NCBI GenBank assembly: GCA_039029395.1
Contig: JBCCGG010000025.1
Coordinates: 24,960 to 88,959, forward strand
Direction of reading: 5' to 3'
Origin: JBCCGG01 sp039029395
GTDB lineage: Bacteria; Pseudomonadota; Alphaproteobacteria; Kiloniellales; JAKSDN01
Length of the DNA: 64,000 bases
A program made the position numbers and the translations under genes. The notes under the pieces were generated by a model. That model worked only from the letters and a program-made list of their open reading frames with translations, made no database searches and had not been told where the DNA came from. Of the stretch, positions 51,006 to 59,552 are shown one piece after another. Position 1 is the stretch's first letter. The number at the start of each line of letters is the position of its first letter.

Positions 51006-51338
51006 CTAGAGGCTTTGCTCGCGATCCTCCACATACCTTGCCAGCCGATCCAAGCTCCCTTCCCACAGCGCCTCGTGGTGGGCGAGCCAGTCGCGGACCT
51101 CCGCCAGGCCCTCGGGGCGGGCCCGGTAGTAGCGAAAGCGGCCGGCCTTGCGGCGGGCGACCAGACCGGCGTCGCTCAAGACCCGCAAGTGCTGGGAGAC
51201 CGCCTGGACCGTGATCTCGAAGCGGGCCGCCAGTTCCTGGACCGCCAGCTCCCGGGCGGCCAGGAGATCCAGCAGCCGGCGCCGGTTGGGATCCGCCAAG
51301 GCCTGGAACACATCGACGGTTGGGCTTGCGTTTGTCAT
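51006..51338 (-). CDS. ArsR/SmtB family transcriptional regulator
   Basis: 110 residues from ATG 51338. Winged helix with FQALADPNRRRLLDLLAARE, then ELAARFEITVQAVSQHLRVL (recognition helix) and the wing RRKAGRFRYYRA. It lacks the classical ELCVCD metal-binding motif, so it is of the non-metal group often placed next to SRPBCC or DUF899 genes. Divergent from the DUF899 gene around a perfect inverted repeat (51350-51369), which is its likely operator; autorepression is expected. Confidence 0.9.
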   Translation of the reverse strand: MTNASPTVDVFQALADPNRRRLLDLLAARELAVQELAARFEITVQAVSQHLRVLSDAGLVARRKAGRFRYYRARPEGLAEVRDWLAHHEALWEGSLDRLARYVEDREQSL

Positions 51339-51349
51339 GGCGCTATTAT

Positions 51350-51369
51350 ATTTAAGTGGTTGCTTAAAT
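51350..51369. promoter_or_regulatory. Perfect inverted repeat, likely ArsR operator
   Basis: ATTTAAG-TGGTTG-CTTAAAT: 7-base arms with no mismatch and a 6-base spacer, centred in the 54-base gap between the divergent ArsR and DUF899 genes. Its position 11 bases from the ArsR start and 23 from the DUF899 start would let a bound dimer block both promoters. Confidence 0.75.
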
Positions 51370-51392
51370 GTCAAACGAGGAAGCGAGACGCC

Positions 51393-52079
51393 ATGGATCT
51401 CAATAAAGATTTGGATCAGGCGAGCGCCGCCTATCGCGCCAAGCGCGACGAGCTGCTGGCCGCAGAGATCGCGCTCAAGGACCAACGCGAGCGTGTCGCG
51501 GAATTGCGCCGGGCCCTGCCGCCGGGGCCGATCGTCGAGACCGACTACGTTTTCAAGGAGGGGCCGCGGGACCTGGCTGACGGCGACCCGGCTAAGATCG
51601 TAGAGGTTCGCCTGTCCGAGCTGTTCCAGCCGGGCCAGCCGAGCCTGATCGTCGACCACATGATGTTCGACCCGGCCCACGACAACGCCTGCCCCATGTG
51701 CGCGCTCTGGGCCGACGGCTACGACGGCATCGCCCGCCATGTGGCCGACAGGGCCGCCTTCGTGGTGGTCGCCAAGGCGCCAATCGCAAAGCTGCGTGCC
51801 TGGGGTGATGCTCGGGGCTGGCGCAACCTGCGTTTGCTCTCGGCCTACGAGAACAGCTTCAACCAGGATTTCCTGGTCGAGCAGCAGGCTGCCCAGCTGC
51901 CGGCCGTCAGCGTCTTCACCAAGGCCGAGGACGGCACCATCCGCCATCACTACACGAGCCAGGCCTCGCTCACCTTTACCCACCACCGGGGCATCGATCT
52001 GATGAATCCGGTATGGCACCTTTTCGACCTTCTGCCCGAGGGGCGTGGCGATTGGTTTCCCAAGCATGACTATGGTTAA
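51393..52079 (+). CDS. DUF899 family thioredoxin-like protein
   Basis: 228 residues. The DUF899 core is plain: ELRRALPPGPIVETDYVF, then VDHMMFDPAHDNACPMCALW with a CPMC pair in thioredoxin-like position, DRAAFVVVAKAPIAKLRAW and WHLFDLLPEGRGDW at the end. Usual length. Function is not firmly known; the fold suggests a redox or thiol role. Divergent from and probably repressed by the ArsR-family regulator. Confidence 0.88.
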   Translation: MDLNKDLDQASAAYRAKRDELLAAEIALKDQRERVAELRRALPPGPIVETDYVFKEGPRDLADGDPAKIVEVRLSELFQPGQPSLIVDHMMFDPAHDNACPMCALWADGYDGIARHVADRAAFVVVAKAPIAKLRAWGDARGWRNLRLLSAYENSFNQDFLVEQQAAQLPAVSVFTKAEDGTIRHHYTSQASLTFTHHRGIDLMNPVWHLFDLLPEGRGDWFPKHDYG

Positions 52080-52135
52080 AGCGCCGCACACCAAGGCTTA
52101 ACAGCTCTCTGCGATACTGGTGCCGGTGTATCGCC

Positions 52136-52939
52136 ATGGCGAAACCGAGCCGCTACCAGTCCAAGACCCCGACGCCCGACGGCGTGATTTCCTATAGCGC
52201 CGACGAAGATGCCGTGTGGCGCGACCTCATGGCCCGCCAGGACGGCGTGCTTCCAGGCCGGGTCTGCGACGCGTTCCTGGCCGGGTTGGACGTTCTTGAC
52301 CTGCCCCGCGACCGGGTGCCTCAGCTCGCCGAGATCAGCAAGAAGCTCCGAGCGGCCAGCGGATTCGCGGTCGAGCCGGTGCCGGCGCTGATCACGCCCG
52401 AGCGCTTCTTCGGCCTGCTCGCCGCTGGCAAGTTTCCGGCCGCCACGTTTCTCAGGCGACGGGAGGACTTCGACTACCTTCAGGAGCCCGACGTCTTTCA
52501 CGAAGTTTTTGGCCACTGTCCGCTTCTGACCGATCCAGTCTACGCCAACTTTCTCAAGCGCTTCGGCCGGGCGGCCTTGGCGGCCGGGCCCGAGACCTTG
52601 TGGATGTTCCAGCGCCTATTCTGGTTCACCGTCGAGTTCGGCCTCCTGCGCACGCCAGAGGGCCTGCGCATCTACGGCGCCGGCATTGCCTCCTCGGCGG
52701 GCGAGAGCGTCTACGCCCTGGAGGATCCCCGGCCCGAACGGGCGCCCTTCGATCTCATGCGGGTGCTGCGCACGCCCTATAGGATCGACATCCTGCAGCC
52801 GGTCTATTTCGTGATCGAGGATTGGGACCAGCTGAGCGAACTGGTCGCAAAGGATCTGACCCCGGTCATGGCCCAGACGAAACGCCTCGGCCCGCTGCCG
52901 GTGCCCTATCCAAGTTTTCATGAAAGCTTAACCCGCTAG
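52136..52939 (+). CDS. phhA: Phenylalanine 4-monooxygenase
   Basis: 267 residues, the size of bacterial single-domain phenylalanine hydroxylases. The iron ligands are visible: His122 and His127 in VFHEVFGHCP and Glu167 in WFTVEFGL. It converts phenylalanine to tyrosine using tetrahydropterin and oxygen. The product would enter tyrosine catabolism and yield acetoacetate, which the acetoacetyl-CoA synthetase at 56.5-58.5 kb could activate. No pterin carbinolamine dehydratase gene is adjacent. Alternative starts are not suggested by the sequence. Confidence 0.93.
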   Translation: MAKPSRYQSKTPTPDGVISYSADEDAVWRDLMARQDGVLPGRVCDAFLAGLDVLDLPRDRVPQLAEISKKLRAASGFAVEPVPALITPERFFGLLAAGKFPAATFLRRREDFDYLQEPDVFHEVFGHCPLLTDPVYANFLKRFGRAALAAGPETLWMFQRLFWFTVEFGLLRTPEGLRIYGAGIASSAGESVYALEDPRPERAPFDLMRVLRTPYRIDILQPVYFVIEDWDQLSELVAKDLTPVMAQTKRLGPLPVPYPSFHESLTR

Positions 52940-52963
52940 CCGCGGTCCGCCGTGGCAGTCTGA

Positions 52964-52992
52964 TTGCGGAATCCCGCCATAAAGCGTATATC
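52964..52992 (+). promoter_or_regulatory. Candidate sigma70 promoter for the solute-binding protein gene
   Basis: TTGCGG (52964-52969) and TATATC (52987-52992) separated by 17 bases, about 60 bases before the ATG at 53051. Good spacing and fair hexamers; untested. Confidence 0.4.
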
Positions 52993-53050
52993 GGTGGGTT
53001 AGAACGGCTGCAAAGAGCCGATTGTCAATTGTGCAGGGAGAAATCACCAC

Positions 53051-54646
53051 ATGTATGAATTGAAGAAGCTCAAGTCCATGCTGACCGCCGGCCGGATCGG
53101 TCGCCGGGACTTCATGATGGGCGCGCTCGCCATGGGCGTCACGGTCTCGGCGGCCAGCGCCATGGCGACCAAGGCCATGGCCGCGACCCCGAAGCAGGGC
53201 GGCAAGATGCGCCAGGCCCTGACCGGCGGCGGCTCGGGCGATTCGCTCGACCCGGCGCAGATCCTGGACTCCTACATGATTCAGGTCAGCTTCGGCATGC
53301 TGCGCAACTGTTTGACCGAAATTGCCTCGGACGGCAGCCTGATCGGCGAGCTGGCGGAAAGCTGGGATGCCTCGGACGACGCGGCGACCTGGACTTTCAA
53401 GATCCGCAAGGGCGTCGAGTTCCACAACGGCAAGTCCCTGGACGCCACGGACGTGCAGGAATCCCTGCGCCATCACCTGGGCGAAGACTCCAAGTCCGCC
53501 GCCAAGGGCATCCTCGCCAACATCACCGATGTCAATGCCGACGGCCCGGACACCGTGGTCTTCCAGCTGTCAGGCGGTAGCGCCGACTTCCCCTTCATCA
53601 TGAGCGACTATCACCTGGGCATCTGCCCGGCCAAGCCGGAAGGCGGCATCGACTGGGAGTCCGGCATCGGCACCGGCGGATACACCCTCGATACCTTCGA
53701 TCCGGGCGTGCGCACCTTGGTCAAGCGCAATCCTAACTACTGGAAGGAAGGTGCCGCGCACTTCGACGAGGTCGAATCGCTCTTTATCCCGGACGTGACG
53801 GCGCGTACCGCGGCCCTGCAGACCGACGAGATCGACATCATGGCCAACGCCGATCTCAAGACCATCCACCTGCTCGAGCGCTCGCCCAACGTCACCGTGA
53901 TCCAGACCAACGGCAACAAGCAGATCACCTTGCCGATGGACACCCGCAAGGCGCCCTTCGACAATAACGACGTGCGTCTCGCGCTGAAGTTCGCGATCGA
54001 CCGCGAGGAGTTCCTGCAGAAGATCTTCAAGGGCTTCGGCGAGGTCGGCAACGACCACCCGATTGGGCCGGCCAATGTCTACCAGGCCAAGGACATCGAG
54101 AAGAACAGCTTCGATCCGGACAAGGCGAAGCATCACCTCAAGAAGGCCGGCATGGATAGCCTCGACGTCACTTTGCACCTGGCCGACACGGCCTTCGAAG
54201 GCGCGGTCGATGGCGGGCAGCTCTATCAGGAGAGCGCGAAAAAGGCCGGCATCAATATCGATCTGGTGCGAGAGCCGAACGACGGCTACTGGTCCAACGT
54301 CTGGATGGTGAAGCCGTGGGTCGCCAGCTACTGGGGCGGCCGTCCGACCGAGGACTGGATGTTCAGCCAGGTCTGGTCCGCCGATGCGGAGTGGAACGAG
54401 TCCTTCTGGAAGGACGAGCGCTTCAACGAGCTTTTGGTCCAGGGCCGGGCCGAGCTCGATTCCGACAAGCGGCGCGACATCTATCGCGAGATGCAGATCA
54501 TCGCCCGCGACGAGGGCGGCTCGATCGTTCCGGCCTTCGTCGCCTACGTTCAGGCGGCCAGCACCAAGGTCGGCCTGCCCGATCAGATGGCCGGCAACTG
54601 GGAGCTCGACGGCCACAAGAACGCCGAGCGCTGGTGGTTCGCCTAA
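53051..54646 (+). CDS. ABC transporter substrate-binding protein (SBP_bac_5), Tat signal, tandem copy 1
   Basis: 531 residues. Tat signal RIGRRDFMMGALAMGVTVSA with cleavage after AMA near residue 45. Family 5 blocks as in the gene at 808: LAESWDASDDAATWTFKIRK, GVEFHNGKS, WGGRPTEDWMFSQVWS and a GNWELDGHKNAERWWFA end. Most similar to the next gene, sharing even the Tat region nearly residue for residue. No importer permease or ATPase is adjacent. A strong terminator follows, so it is monocistronic. Ligand unknown; peptides, opines or amines are usual. Confidence 0.9.
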   Translation: MYELKKLKSMLTAGRIGRRDFMMGALAMGVTVSAASAMATKAMAATPKQGGKMRQALTGGGSGDSLDPAQILDSYMIQVSFGMLRNCLTEIASDGSLIGELAESWDASDDAATWTFKIRKGVEFHNGKSLDATDVQESLRHHLGEDSKSAAKGILANITDVNADGPDTVVFQLSGGSADFPFIMSDYHLGICPAKPEGGIDWESGIGTGGYTLDTFDPGVRTLVKRNPNYWKEGAAHFDEVESLFIPDVTARTAALQTDEIDIMANADLKTIHLLERSPNVTVIQTNGNKQITLPMDTRKAPFDNNDVRLALKFAIDREEFLQKIFKGFGEVGNDHPIGPANVYQAKDIEKNSFDPDKAKHHLKKAGMDSLDVTLHLADTAFEGAVDGGQLYQESAKKAGINIDLVREPNDGYWSNVWMVKPWVASYWGGRPTEDWMFSQVWSADAEWNESFWKDERFNELLVQGRAELDSDKRRDIYREMQIIARDEGGSIVPAFVAYVQAASTKVGLPDQMAGNWELDGHKNAERWWFA

Positions 54647-54670
54647 GGGCCTTCAGCGACAATTCGTTGA

Positions 54671-54701
54671 GAAAAGAGGGGCTTCCGGGCCCCTCTTTTT
54701 T
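54671..54701 (+). terminator. Rho-independent terminator
   Basis: AAGAGGGGC, a short loop, then GCCCCTCTTTTTTC: a 9-base-pair GC-rich stem followed by a T run, 25 bases after the stop of the binding protein gene at 54646. Confidence 0.88.
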
Positions 54702-54840
54702 CATTCCGGCGGGCCAAAACCGCAATTTAGGCAACAGAGCGCCAAGAGCGGTATTTGAGAATGCCCCCAATCCGGTCTACTGTTGGAGTTGAACGGCCGT
54801 CTAAGGCCGAGGCACCAAACGATCAGGGAGAAAAGGAAAC

Positions 54841-56442
54841 ATGCGTGACCTGAAAAAGTTGAGATCCATGTTGACCGCCGGCCAGATCGGCCGACGGGAC
54901 TTCATGATGGGCGCGCTCGCCATGGGCGTCAGCGTAGCGGCGGCCAGCACCATGGCCGAGAAGGCCTTGGCGGCGACCCCAAACAAGGGCGGCACCTTTC
55001 GCCAGGGACTGACCGGCGCGGGTTCGGGAGACTCGCTGGACCCGGCCCAAATTCTCGATTCCTACATGATCAACGTCAGCTTCGGCCAGCTGCGCAACTG
55101 TTTGACCGAGATCGATCAGCAGAACAAGCTGGTTGGCGAGCTGGCGGAAAGCTGGGACGCCTCCGACGACGCCTCGATCTGGACCTTCAAGCTGCGCAAG
55201 GGGGTCGAGTTTCACAACGGCAAGACGCTCGATTCGACGGATGTGGTGGAATCCATCCAACATCACTTAGGCGAGGATTCCAGGTCCGCCGCCAAGGGCA
55301 TCATCGCCAACATCACCGACGTAAAGGCCGACGGCAAGGAAACCGTGGTCTTCACCCTATCGGGCGGCAGCGCCGACTTCCCTTACCTGCTGAGCGACTA
55401 TCACCTCAGCATCTGCCCGGCCAAGCCTGAGGGCGGCATGGATTGGGAATCCGGCGTCGGTACCGGCGGCTACGTCTTGAAGAGCTTCGATCCGGGCGTG
55501 CGCACCATCACGACCCGGAATCCGAACTATTGGAAGACCGGCTACGGACACTTCGAGGAGATCGACACGATCTTCATCGCCGACGTGGCGGCCCGCACCG
55601 CTGCGCTGCAGACCGGCGAGATCGACGGCATGCAGAATGTCGACCTCAAGACCGTGAAGCTGCTTGAACGTCAGCCCAACGTGATTGTGTTCCACAGCAC
55701 GGGCAACCAGCACATCACCCTGCCGATGTTTACCGACACCGCGCCCTTCGATAACAACGATCTGCGGCTTGCTTTGAAGTACTCGATCGACCGGGAGGAA
55801 TGGCTCCGGGTGATCCTCAAGAACTATGGCGAGCTGGGCAACGACATCCCGATTGGGCCGGTCAACCAGTACCGGGCCACGCCGGAAGAAATCCCGCAGC
55901 GTGCCTACGACCCAGACAAGGCCAAGCACCATCTGAAGAAGGCCGGCTACGATTCGATCGACTTGCAACTCTATGCCGCGAACACGGCGTTTGAAGGCGC
56001 GGTCGACGCGGTGATCCTCTACGCCGAGCGGGCCCGGCCGGCCGGCATCAACATAACGGTGCAGCGCGAGCCGGACGACGGCTACTGGTCGAACATCTGG
56101 ATGAACAAGCCCTGGGTGTGCAGCTATTGGGGCGGCCGCCCGACCGAGGACTGGATGTTCAGCCAGGTCTACTCAACCGGCGCCGACTGGAACGAGACCC
56201 ACTTCGACAACGAGCGCTTCATGAAGCTCTTGGTCGAGGGCCGGGCCGAGTTGGACGACGCCAAGCGCCGAGATATCTACGTGGAGATGCAGCGCATAGT
56301 GCACGACGAGGGCGGCGCCGTGATTCCGCTCTTCATGTCCTATGTCTCGGCGGTCAACGACAAGGTCCAGCTGCCCGAGCAGATGGCCAGCAACTGGGGC
56401 TTCGACGGCGAGAAGGCGGCCGAGCGCTGGTGGTACAAGTAA
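54841..56442 (+). CDS. ABC transporter substrate-binding protein (SBP_bac_5), Tat signal, tandem copy 2
   Basis: 533 residues. Tat signal QIGRRDFMMGALAMGVSVAA, mature domain parallel to copy 1 (LAESWDASDDASIWTFKLRK; WGGRPTEDWMFSQVYS). The region before it carries AACGATCAGGGAGAAAA (54818-54834), the same leader found before the paralogue at 808. A possible promoter is TTGAGA (54755-54760) with TACTGT 17 bases on. Its own terminator follows. Differences from copy 1 are spread over the ligand-binding lobes, so related but different ligands are likely. Confidence 0.9.
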   Translation: MRDLKKLRSMLTAGQIGRRDFMMGALAMGVSVAAASTMAEKALAATPNKGGTFRQGLTGAGSGDSLDPAQILDSYMINVSFGQLRNCLTEIDQQNKLVGELAESWDASDDASIWTFKLRKGVEFHNGKTLDSTDVVESIQHHLGEDSRSAAKGIIANITDVKADGKETVVFTLSGGSADFPYLLSDYHLSICPAKPEGGMDWESGVGTGGYVLKSFDPGVRTITTRNPNYWKTGYGHFEEIDTIFIADVAARTAALQTGEIDGMQNVDLKTVKLLERQPNVIVFHSTGNQHITLPMFTDTAPFDNNDLRLALKYSIDREEWLRVILKNYGELGNDIPIGPVNQYRATPEEIPQRAYDPDKAKHHLKKAGYDSIDLQLYAANTAFEGAVDAVILYAERARPAGINITVQREPDDGYWSNIWMNKPWVCSYWGGRPTEDWMFSQVYSTGADWNETHFDNERFMKLLVEGRAELDDAKRRDIYVEMQRIVHDEGGAVIPLFMSYVSAVNDKVQLPEQMASNWGFDGEKAAERWWYK

Positions 56443-56473
56443 CCTCGATTGCTTAACGACAGTCAGTGAGGAT

Positions 56474-56502
56474 AGAGGGGCCTTTGCGCCCCTCTTTTCT
56501 TT
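56474..56502 (+). terminator. Rho-independent terminator
   Basis: AGAGGGGC (56474-56481), loop CTTTGC, GCCCCTCT (56488-56495) and a T-rich tail TTTCTTT. It ends transcription of the binding protein gene; in the opposite sense there is no T tail, so it should not stop the convergent synthetase gene. Confidence 0.85.
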
Positions 56503-56505
56503 GGC

Positions 56506-58458
56506 TCAGCTCTGCAGCTCGGCAAGACCCTCGAAATGCGCCAGCGCCTCGGCGTTGGCGAGCGCTTCCTTGTTCTTGATCGGCCGGCCGTGGACCACGT
56601 CGCGGACCGCCAGCTCGACAATCTTGCCGCTCTTGGTGCGTGGGATGTCGGCAACGGCGATCACCTTGGCGGGCACGTGGCGCGGCGTGCACCCGGCGCG
56701 GATCTCCTGCTTGATGCGCTTGACCAGATCCTCGGTGAGATCTTCGCCCTCCTTCAGGCGCACGAAGAGCACGACCCGCACGTCGCCCTGCCACTCCTGG
56801 CCGATCACGATTGCCTCCAGAATCTCCTCCAGGCGTTCCACCTGGCGGTAGATCTCGGCTGTGCCGATGCGCACCCCGCCCGGATTGAGGGTCGCATCCG
56901 AGCGGCCGTAGATGACGATGCCGTCGTGCTCGGTCAGCTCCACGTAGTCGCCATGGCACCAGACGCCGGGGTACTTCTCGAAATAGGCCGCCCGGTAGCG
57001 CGCCCCATCGGGATCGTCCCAGAAGGCGACCGGCATGGAGGGGAACGGCTTGGTACAGACCAGCTCGCCTTTCTCGCCACGAACCGGCTTGCCTTCGTCA
57101 TTCCAGACCTCGACCGCCATGCCCAACAGGCGGGCCTGGATCTCACCGCGCCACACCGGGCCATTCGGATTGCCGCCGACGAAGCAGCCGACAATGTCCG
57201 TGCCGCCGGCAATCGAGGAGAGGCAGACGTCCTGCTTGATGTGTTGATAGACGTAGTCGAAGCCCTCGGGCACCAGGGGTGATCCGGTCGAGGTGATGGT
57301 GCGCACGCTCGACAGATCGTGATTCGTGCCGGGCGACAGCTCCGCCTTGGCGAGCGCGTCGATGTATTTGGCCGAGGTGCCGAACAGAGTGCACCGTTCG
57401 GCCTCGGCGAAGTCGAACAGGATGTTGCCATCCGGGTAAAAGGGCGAGCCGTCGTAGAGCAGCAAAGTCGCCTCGCAGGCGAGCGCCGAAACCAGCCAGT
57501 TCCACATCATCCAGCCACAGGTGGTGAAGTAGAACACCCTGGCGTTCCGCTTCACGTCGCAGTGCAGGAGCATCTCCTTCAAATGGGTGACCAGCGTGCC
57601 GCCGGCCCCGTGCACGATGCACTTGGGCTTCCCCGTGGTGCCCGACGAGAACATGATGTAGAGCGGGCTGTTGAAGGGCATCTGCCGGAAGGCGATTTCG
57701 CCGGCCTCGTAGGCGGCGGTGAAGTCCGCCAAAGTCTGTGCGCCCGGCAATGGGGATAGATCCGGCTCGGCCGAAATGTACGGTACGACGACGATCTGCT
57801 GCAGGCTGGGCAGCTCTTTCGAGAAGGCTGCGACACGGGCAAGGGAGTCGTGGGCCTTGCCGTTGTAGTGATAGCCATCGGGGCAGATCAGCAGTTTCGG
57901 CTCGATTTGGCCGAAGCGGTCGAGCACGCCCTGGACCCCGAAGTCGGGCGAGCAGGAGCTCCAGACCGCGCCCAGCGAGGCCGCGGCCAACATCCCAATG
58001 ACGGTTTCCGGCATGTTGGGCATGAAGCCGGCGACCCGGTCGCCTTCGCCGATTCCGAGCGCCGCCATGGCCTGAGCCAGGCGCGAGACTCCGTCGTAAA
58101 GCTCTTGGTGGGACAGGCGCCTCTTGACCTTGTCTTCACCCCAAAAGACGATTGCATCGTCCGAATCTCGTCGGCGCAGCAAGTTCTCAGCAAAGTTGAG
58201 CCGGGCCTCGGGGAAGAAGCGGGCGCCCGGCATCTTGTCAGGATCAGCCAGCACGGTCTCGCCCCGGGTTTCGGCAATCACGCCGGACGCCTGCCAAACA
58301 GACGACCAAAACTTCTCAAGCTCGTCGATCGAGAACCCATAGAGCGCGCCGTAGTCCGCGCAGGCGACACCCCAGTCCCGCTCGACCTGGGCCGTGAAGG
58401 CCGTGAGGTTGCTTCGGGAGCGACGCTCCTCGTCCGGCTGCCAAAGGGGCCCGTCCAT
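56506..58458 (-). CDS. Acetoacetyl-CoA synthetase (acetoacetate-CoA ligase)
   Basis: 650 residues, the family length. ANL ligase: YIMFSSGTTGKPKCIVHG (A3), the conserved TCGWMMWNWLVSAL block of acetoacetyl-CoA synthetases, GTSAKYIDAL, and A10 PRTKSGKIVELAVRD with the catalytic lysine. Uses ATP, acetoacetate and CoA in the cytoplasm. It would feed ketone bodies into the acetyl-CoA pool or polyhydroxybutyrate, together with a thiolase such as that at 62.4 kb. Isolated leftward gene; start ATG at 58456-58458. Confidence 0.93.
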   Translation of the reverse strand: MDGPLWQPDEERRSRSNLTAFTAQVERDWGVACADYGALYGFSIDELEKFWSSVWQASGVIAETRGETVLADPDKMPGARFFPEARLNFAENLLRRRDSDDAIVFWGEDKVKRRLSHQELYDGVSRLAQAMAALGIGEGDRVAGFMPNMPETVIGMLAAASLGAVWSSCSPDFGVQGVLDRFGQIEPKLLICPDGYHYNGKAHDSLARVAAFSKELPSLQQIVVVPYISAEPDLSPLPGAQTLADFTAAYEAGEIAFRQMPFNSPLYIMFSSGTTGKPKCIVHGAGGTLVTHLKEMLLHCDVKRNARVFYFTTCGWMMWNWLVSALACEATLLLYDGSPFYPDGNILFDFAEAERCTLFGTSAKYIDALAKAELSPGTNHDLSSVRTITSTGSPLVPEGFDYVYQHIKQDVCLSSIAGGTDIVGCFVGGNPNGPVWRGEIQARLLGMAVEVWNDEGKPVRGEKGELVCTKPFPSMPVAFWDDPDGARYRAAYFEKYPGVWCHGDYVELTEHDGIVIYGRSDATLNPGGVRIGTAEIYRQVERLEEILEAIVIGQEWQGDVRVVLFVRLKEGEDLTEDLVKRIKQEIRAGCTPRHVPAKVIAVADIPRTKSGKIVELAVRDVVHGRPIKNKEALANAEALAHFEGLAELQS

Positions 58459-58610
58459 GCTCTTCCGTCTCCGCTTGCCGTCGCTGGGTGAGGTTTAGTA
58501 TGGCGAAGCCGCTCCACCTTGCCCAGACCCCAGCCCACGCCAGGCATGGCCGCTATGCAGCCTGGGCGCTGGTCGCCGATTGCGCCACGGGATAAAATAG
58601 GCATCTCGTG

Positions 58611-59552
58611 ATGTTCTCTGACAAGGATACCGGCGCCAGGCGCGCCCCCCTCTCCGCGCCCCTCCAAGGGGCGCTTTACATGATCGTCGCCGCCTTCTGC
58701 TTCTCGGTCATGAACATCGCCATCCGCTACGCGGCCGAGACCCTCGATCCCCTGCAAATCGCCTTTTTCCGCAACGTCTTCGCCTTCGCTTTCATGCTGC
58801 CCTGGCTCTACCGGGCGGGTTTCGCGGGCTTGCACACCGAGCGCTTGGGTGCCCACGCCGTGCGCGCGGTCATCGGCATGATGGCCATGGTCATGTGGTT
58901 CTACTCAGTGACCTTGCTGCCCTTGGCGGAGGCGGTCGCGCTCAACTTCACGGTGCCGCTTTTCGCCACCATCGGCGCGGCACTGATCCTCAAGGAGGTG
59001 GTCCGCGCCCGGCGCTGGAGCGCCACTCTGGTCGGCTTCGCCGGGGTGCTGATTATCCTGCGGCCAGGTTTTGCCGAGGTCACGCCGGTGACCGCCCTGC
59101 CGGTGATCGCCGCCCTCTTCATGGCGGCCTCCAGCTTGCTCGTAAAATCCCTCGCCAGGACCGAGTCGCCGGCGGCGATCGTCATGTACATGAACCTCTT
59201 CCTGACGCCAATGTCCTTGGTGCCGGCGCTCTTCGTGTGGCGCTGGCCGGGCGCTTTCGAGCTGTCACTAGGCATCCTGATCGGCGGCTTGGCGGCCTTT
59301 GCCCACATTTGCCTGACCCGGGCCTTCGCCAAGGCCGACGCCTCGGCGGTGCTGCCATTCGACTACGCCCGCTTACCTTTCGTCGCGCTCCTAGCGTTTT
59401 TCTTTTTCGGCCAAGGCGTCGACATCTGGACCTGGGTCGGCGCCGCGGTGATCGCCGGCTCGGCGATCTACATCGCTCACCGGGAGACCAAGATGGCGCG
59501 TGAGGTCGGCACCCAGCCCTCGACCCACCGGGTGCCCCAGGAGCGAGTGTGA
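58611..59552 (+). CDS. DMT superfamily (EamA) transporter 1
   Basis: 313 residues with two EamA repeats and about ten transmembrane helices (AAFCFSVMNIAIRYAAETLD; VLPLFATIGAA region; AFFFFGQGVDIWTWVGAAVI). Start set at ATG 58611, with GTG 58608 directly before it as an alternative; no strong ribosome site. These are inner-membrane exporters of metabolites or amino acids, substrate unknown. Its end overlaps the next EamA gene (GTGA), so the two are a translationally coupled pair, perhaps a heterodimer. Confidence 0.88.
   Translation: MFSDKDTGARRAPLSAPLQGALYMIVAAFCFSVMNIAIRYAAETLDPLQIAFFRNVFAFAFMLPWLYRAGFAGLHTERLGAHAVRAVIGMMAMVMWFYSVTLLPLAEAVALNFTVPLFATIGAALILKEVVRARRWSATLVGFAGVLIILRPGFAEVTPVTALPVIAALFMAASSLLVKSLARTESPAAIVMYMNLFLTPMSLVPALFVWRWPGAFELSLGILIGGLAAFAHICLTRAFAKADASAVLPFDYARLPFVALLAFFFFGQGVDIWTWVGAAVIAGSAIYIAHRETKMAREVGTQPSTHRVPQERV

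Noticed and set aside
51393..52094. Minus-strand extension of the ArsR frame across the DUF899 gene
   Set aside because: The upstream part is antisense to DUF899; the ArsR domain starts at ATG 51338 beside its operator.
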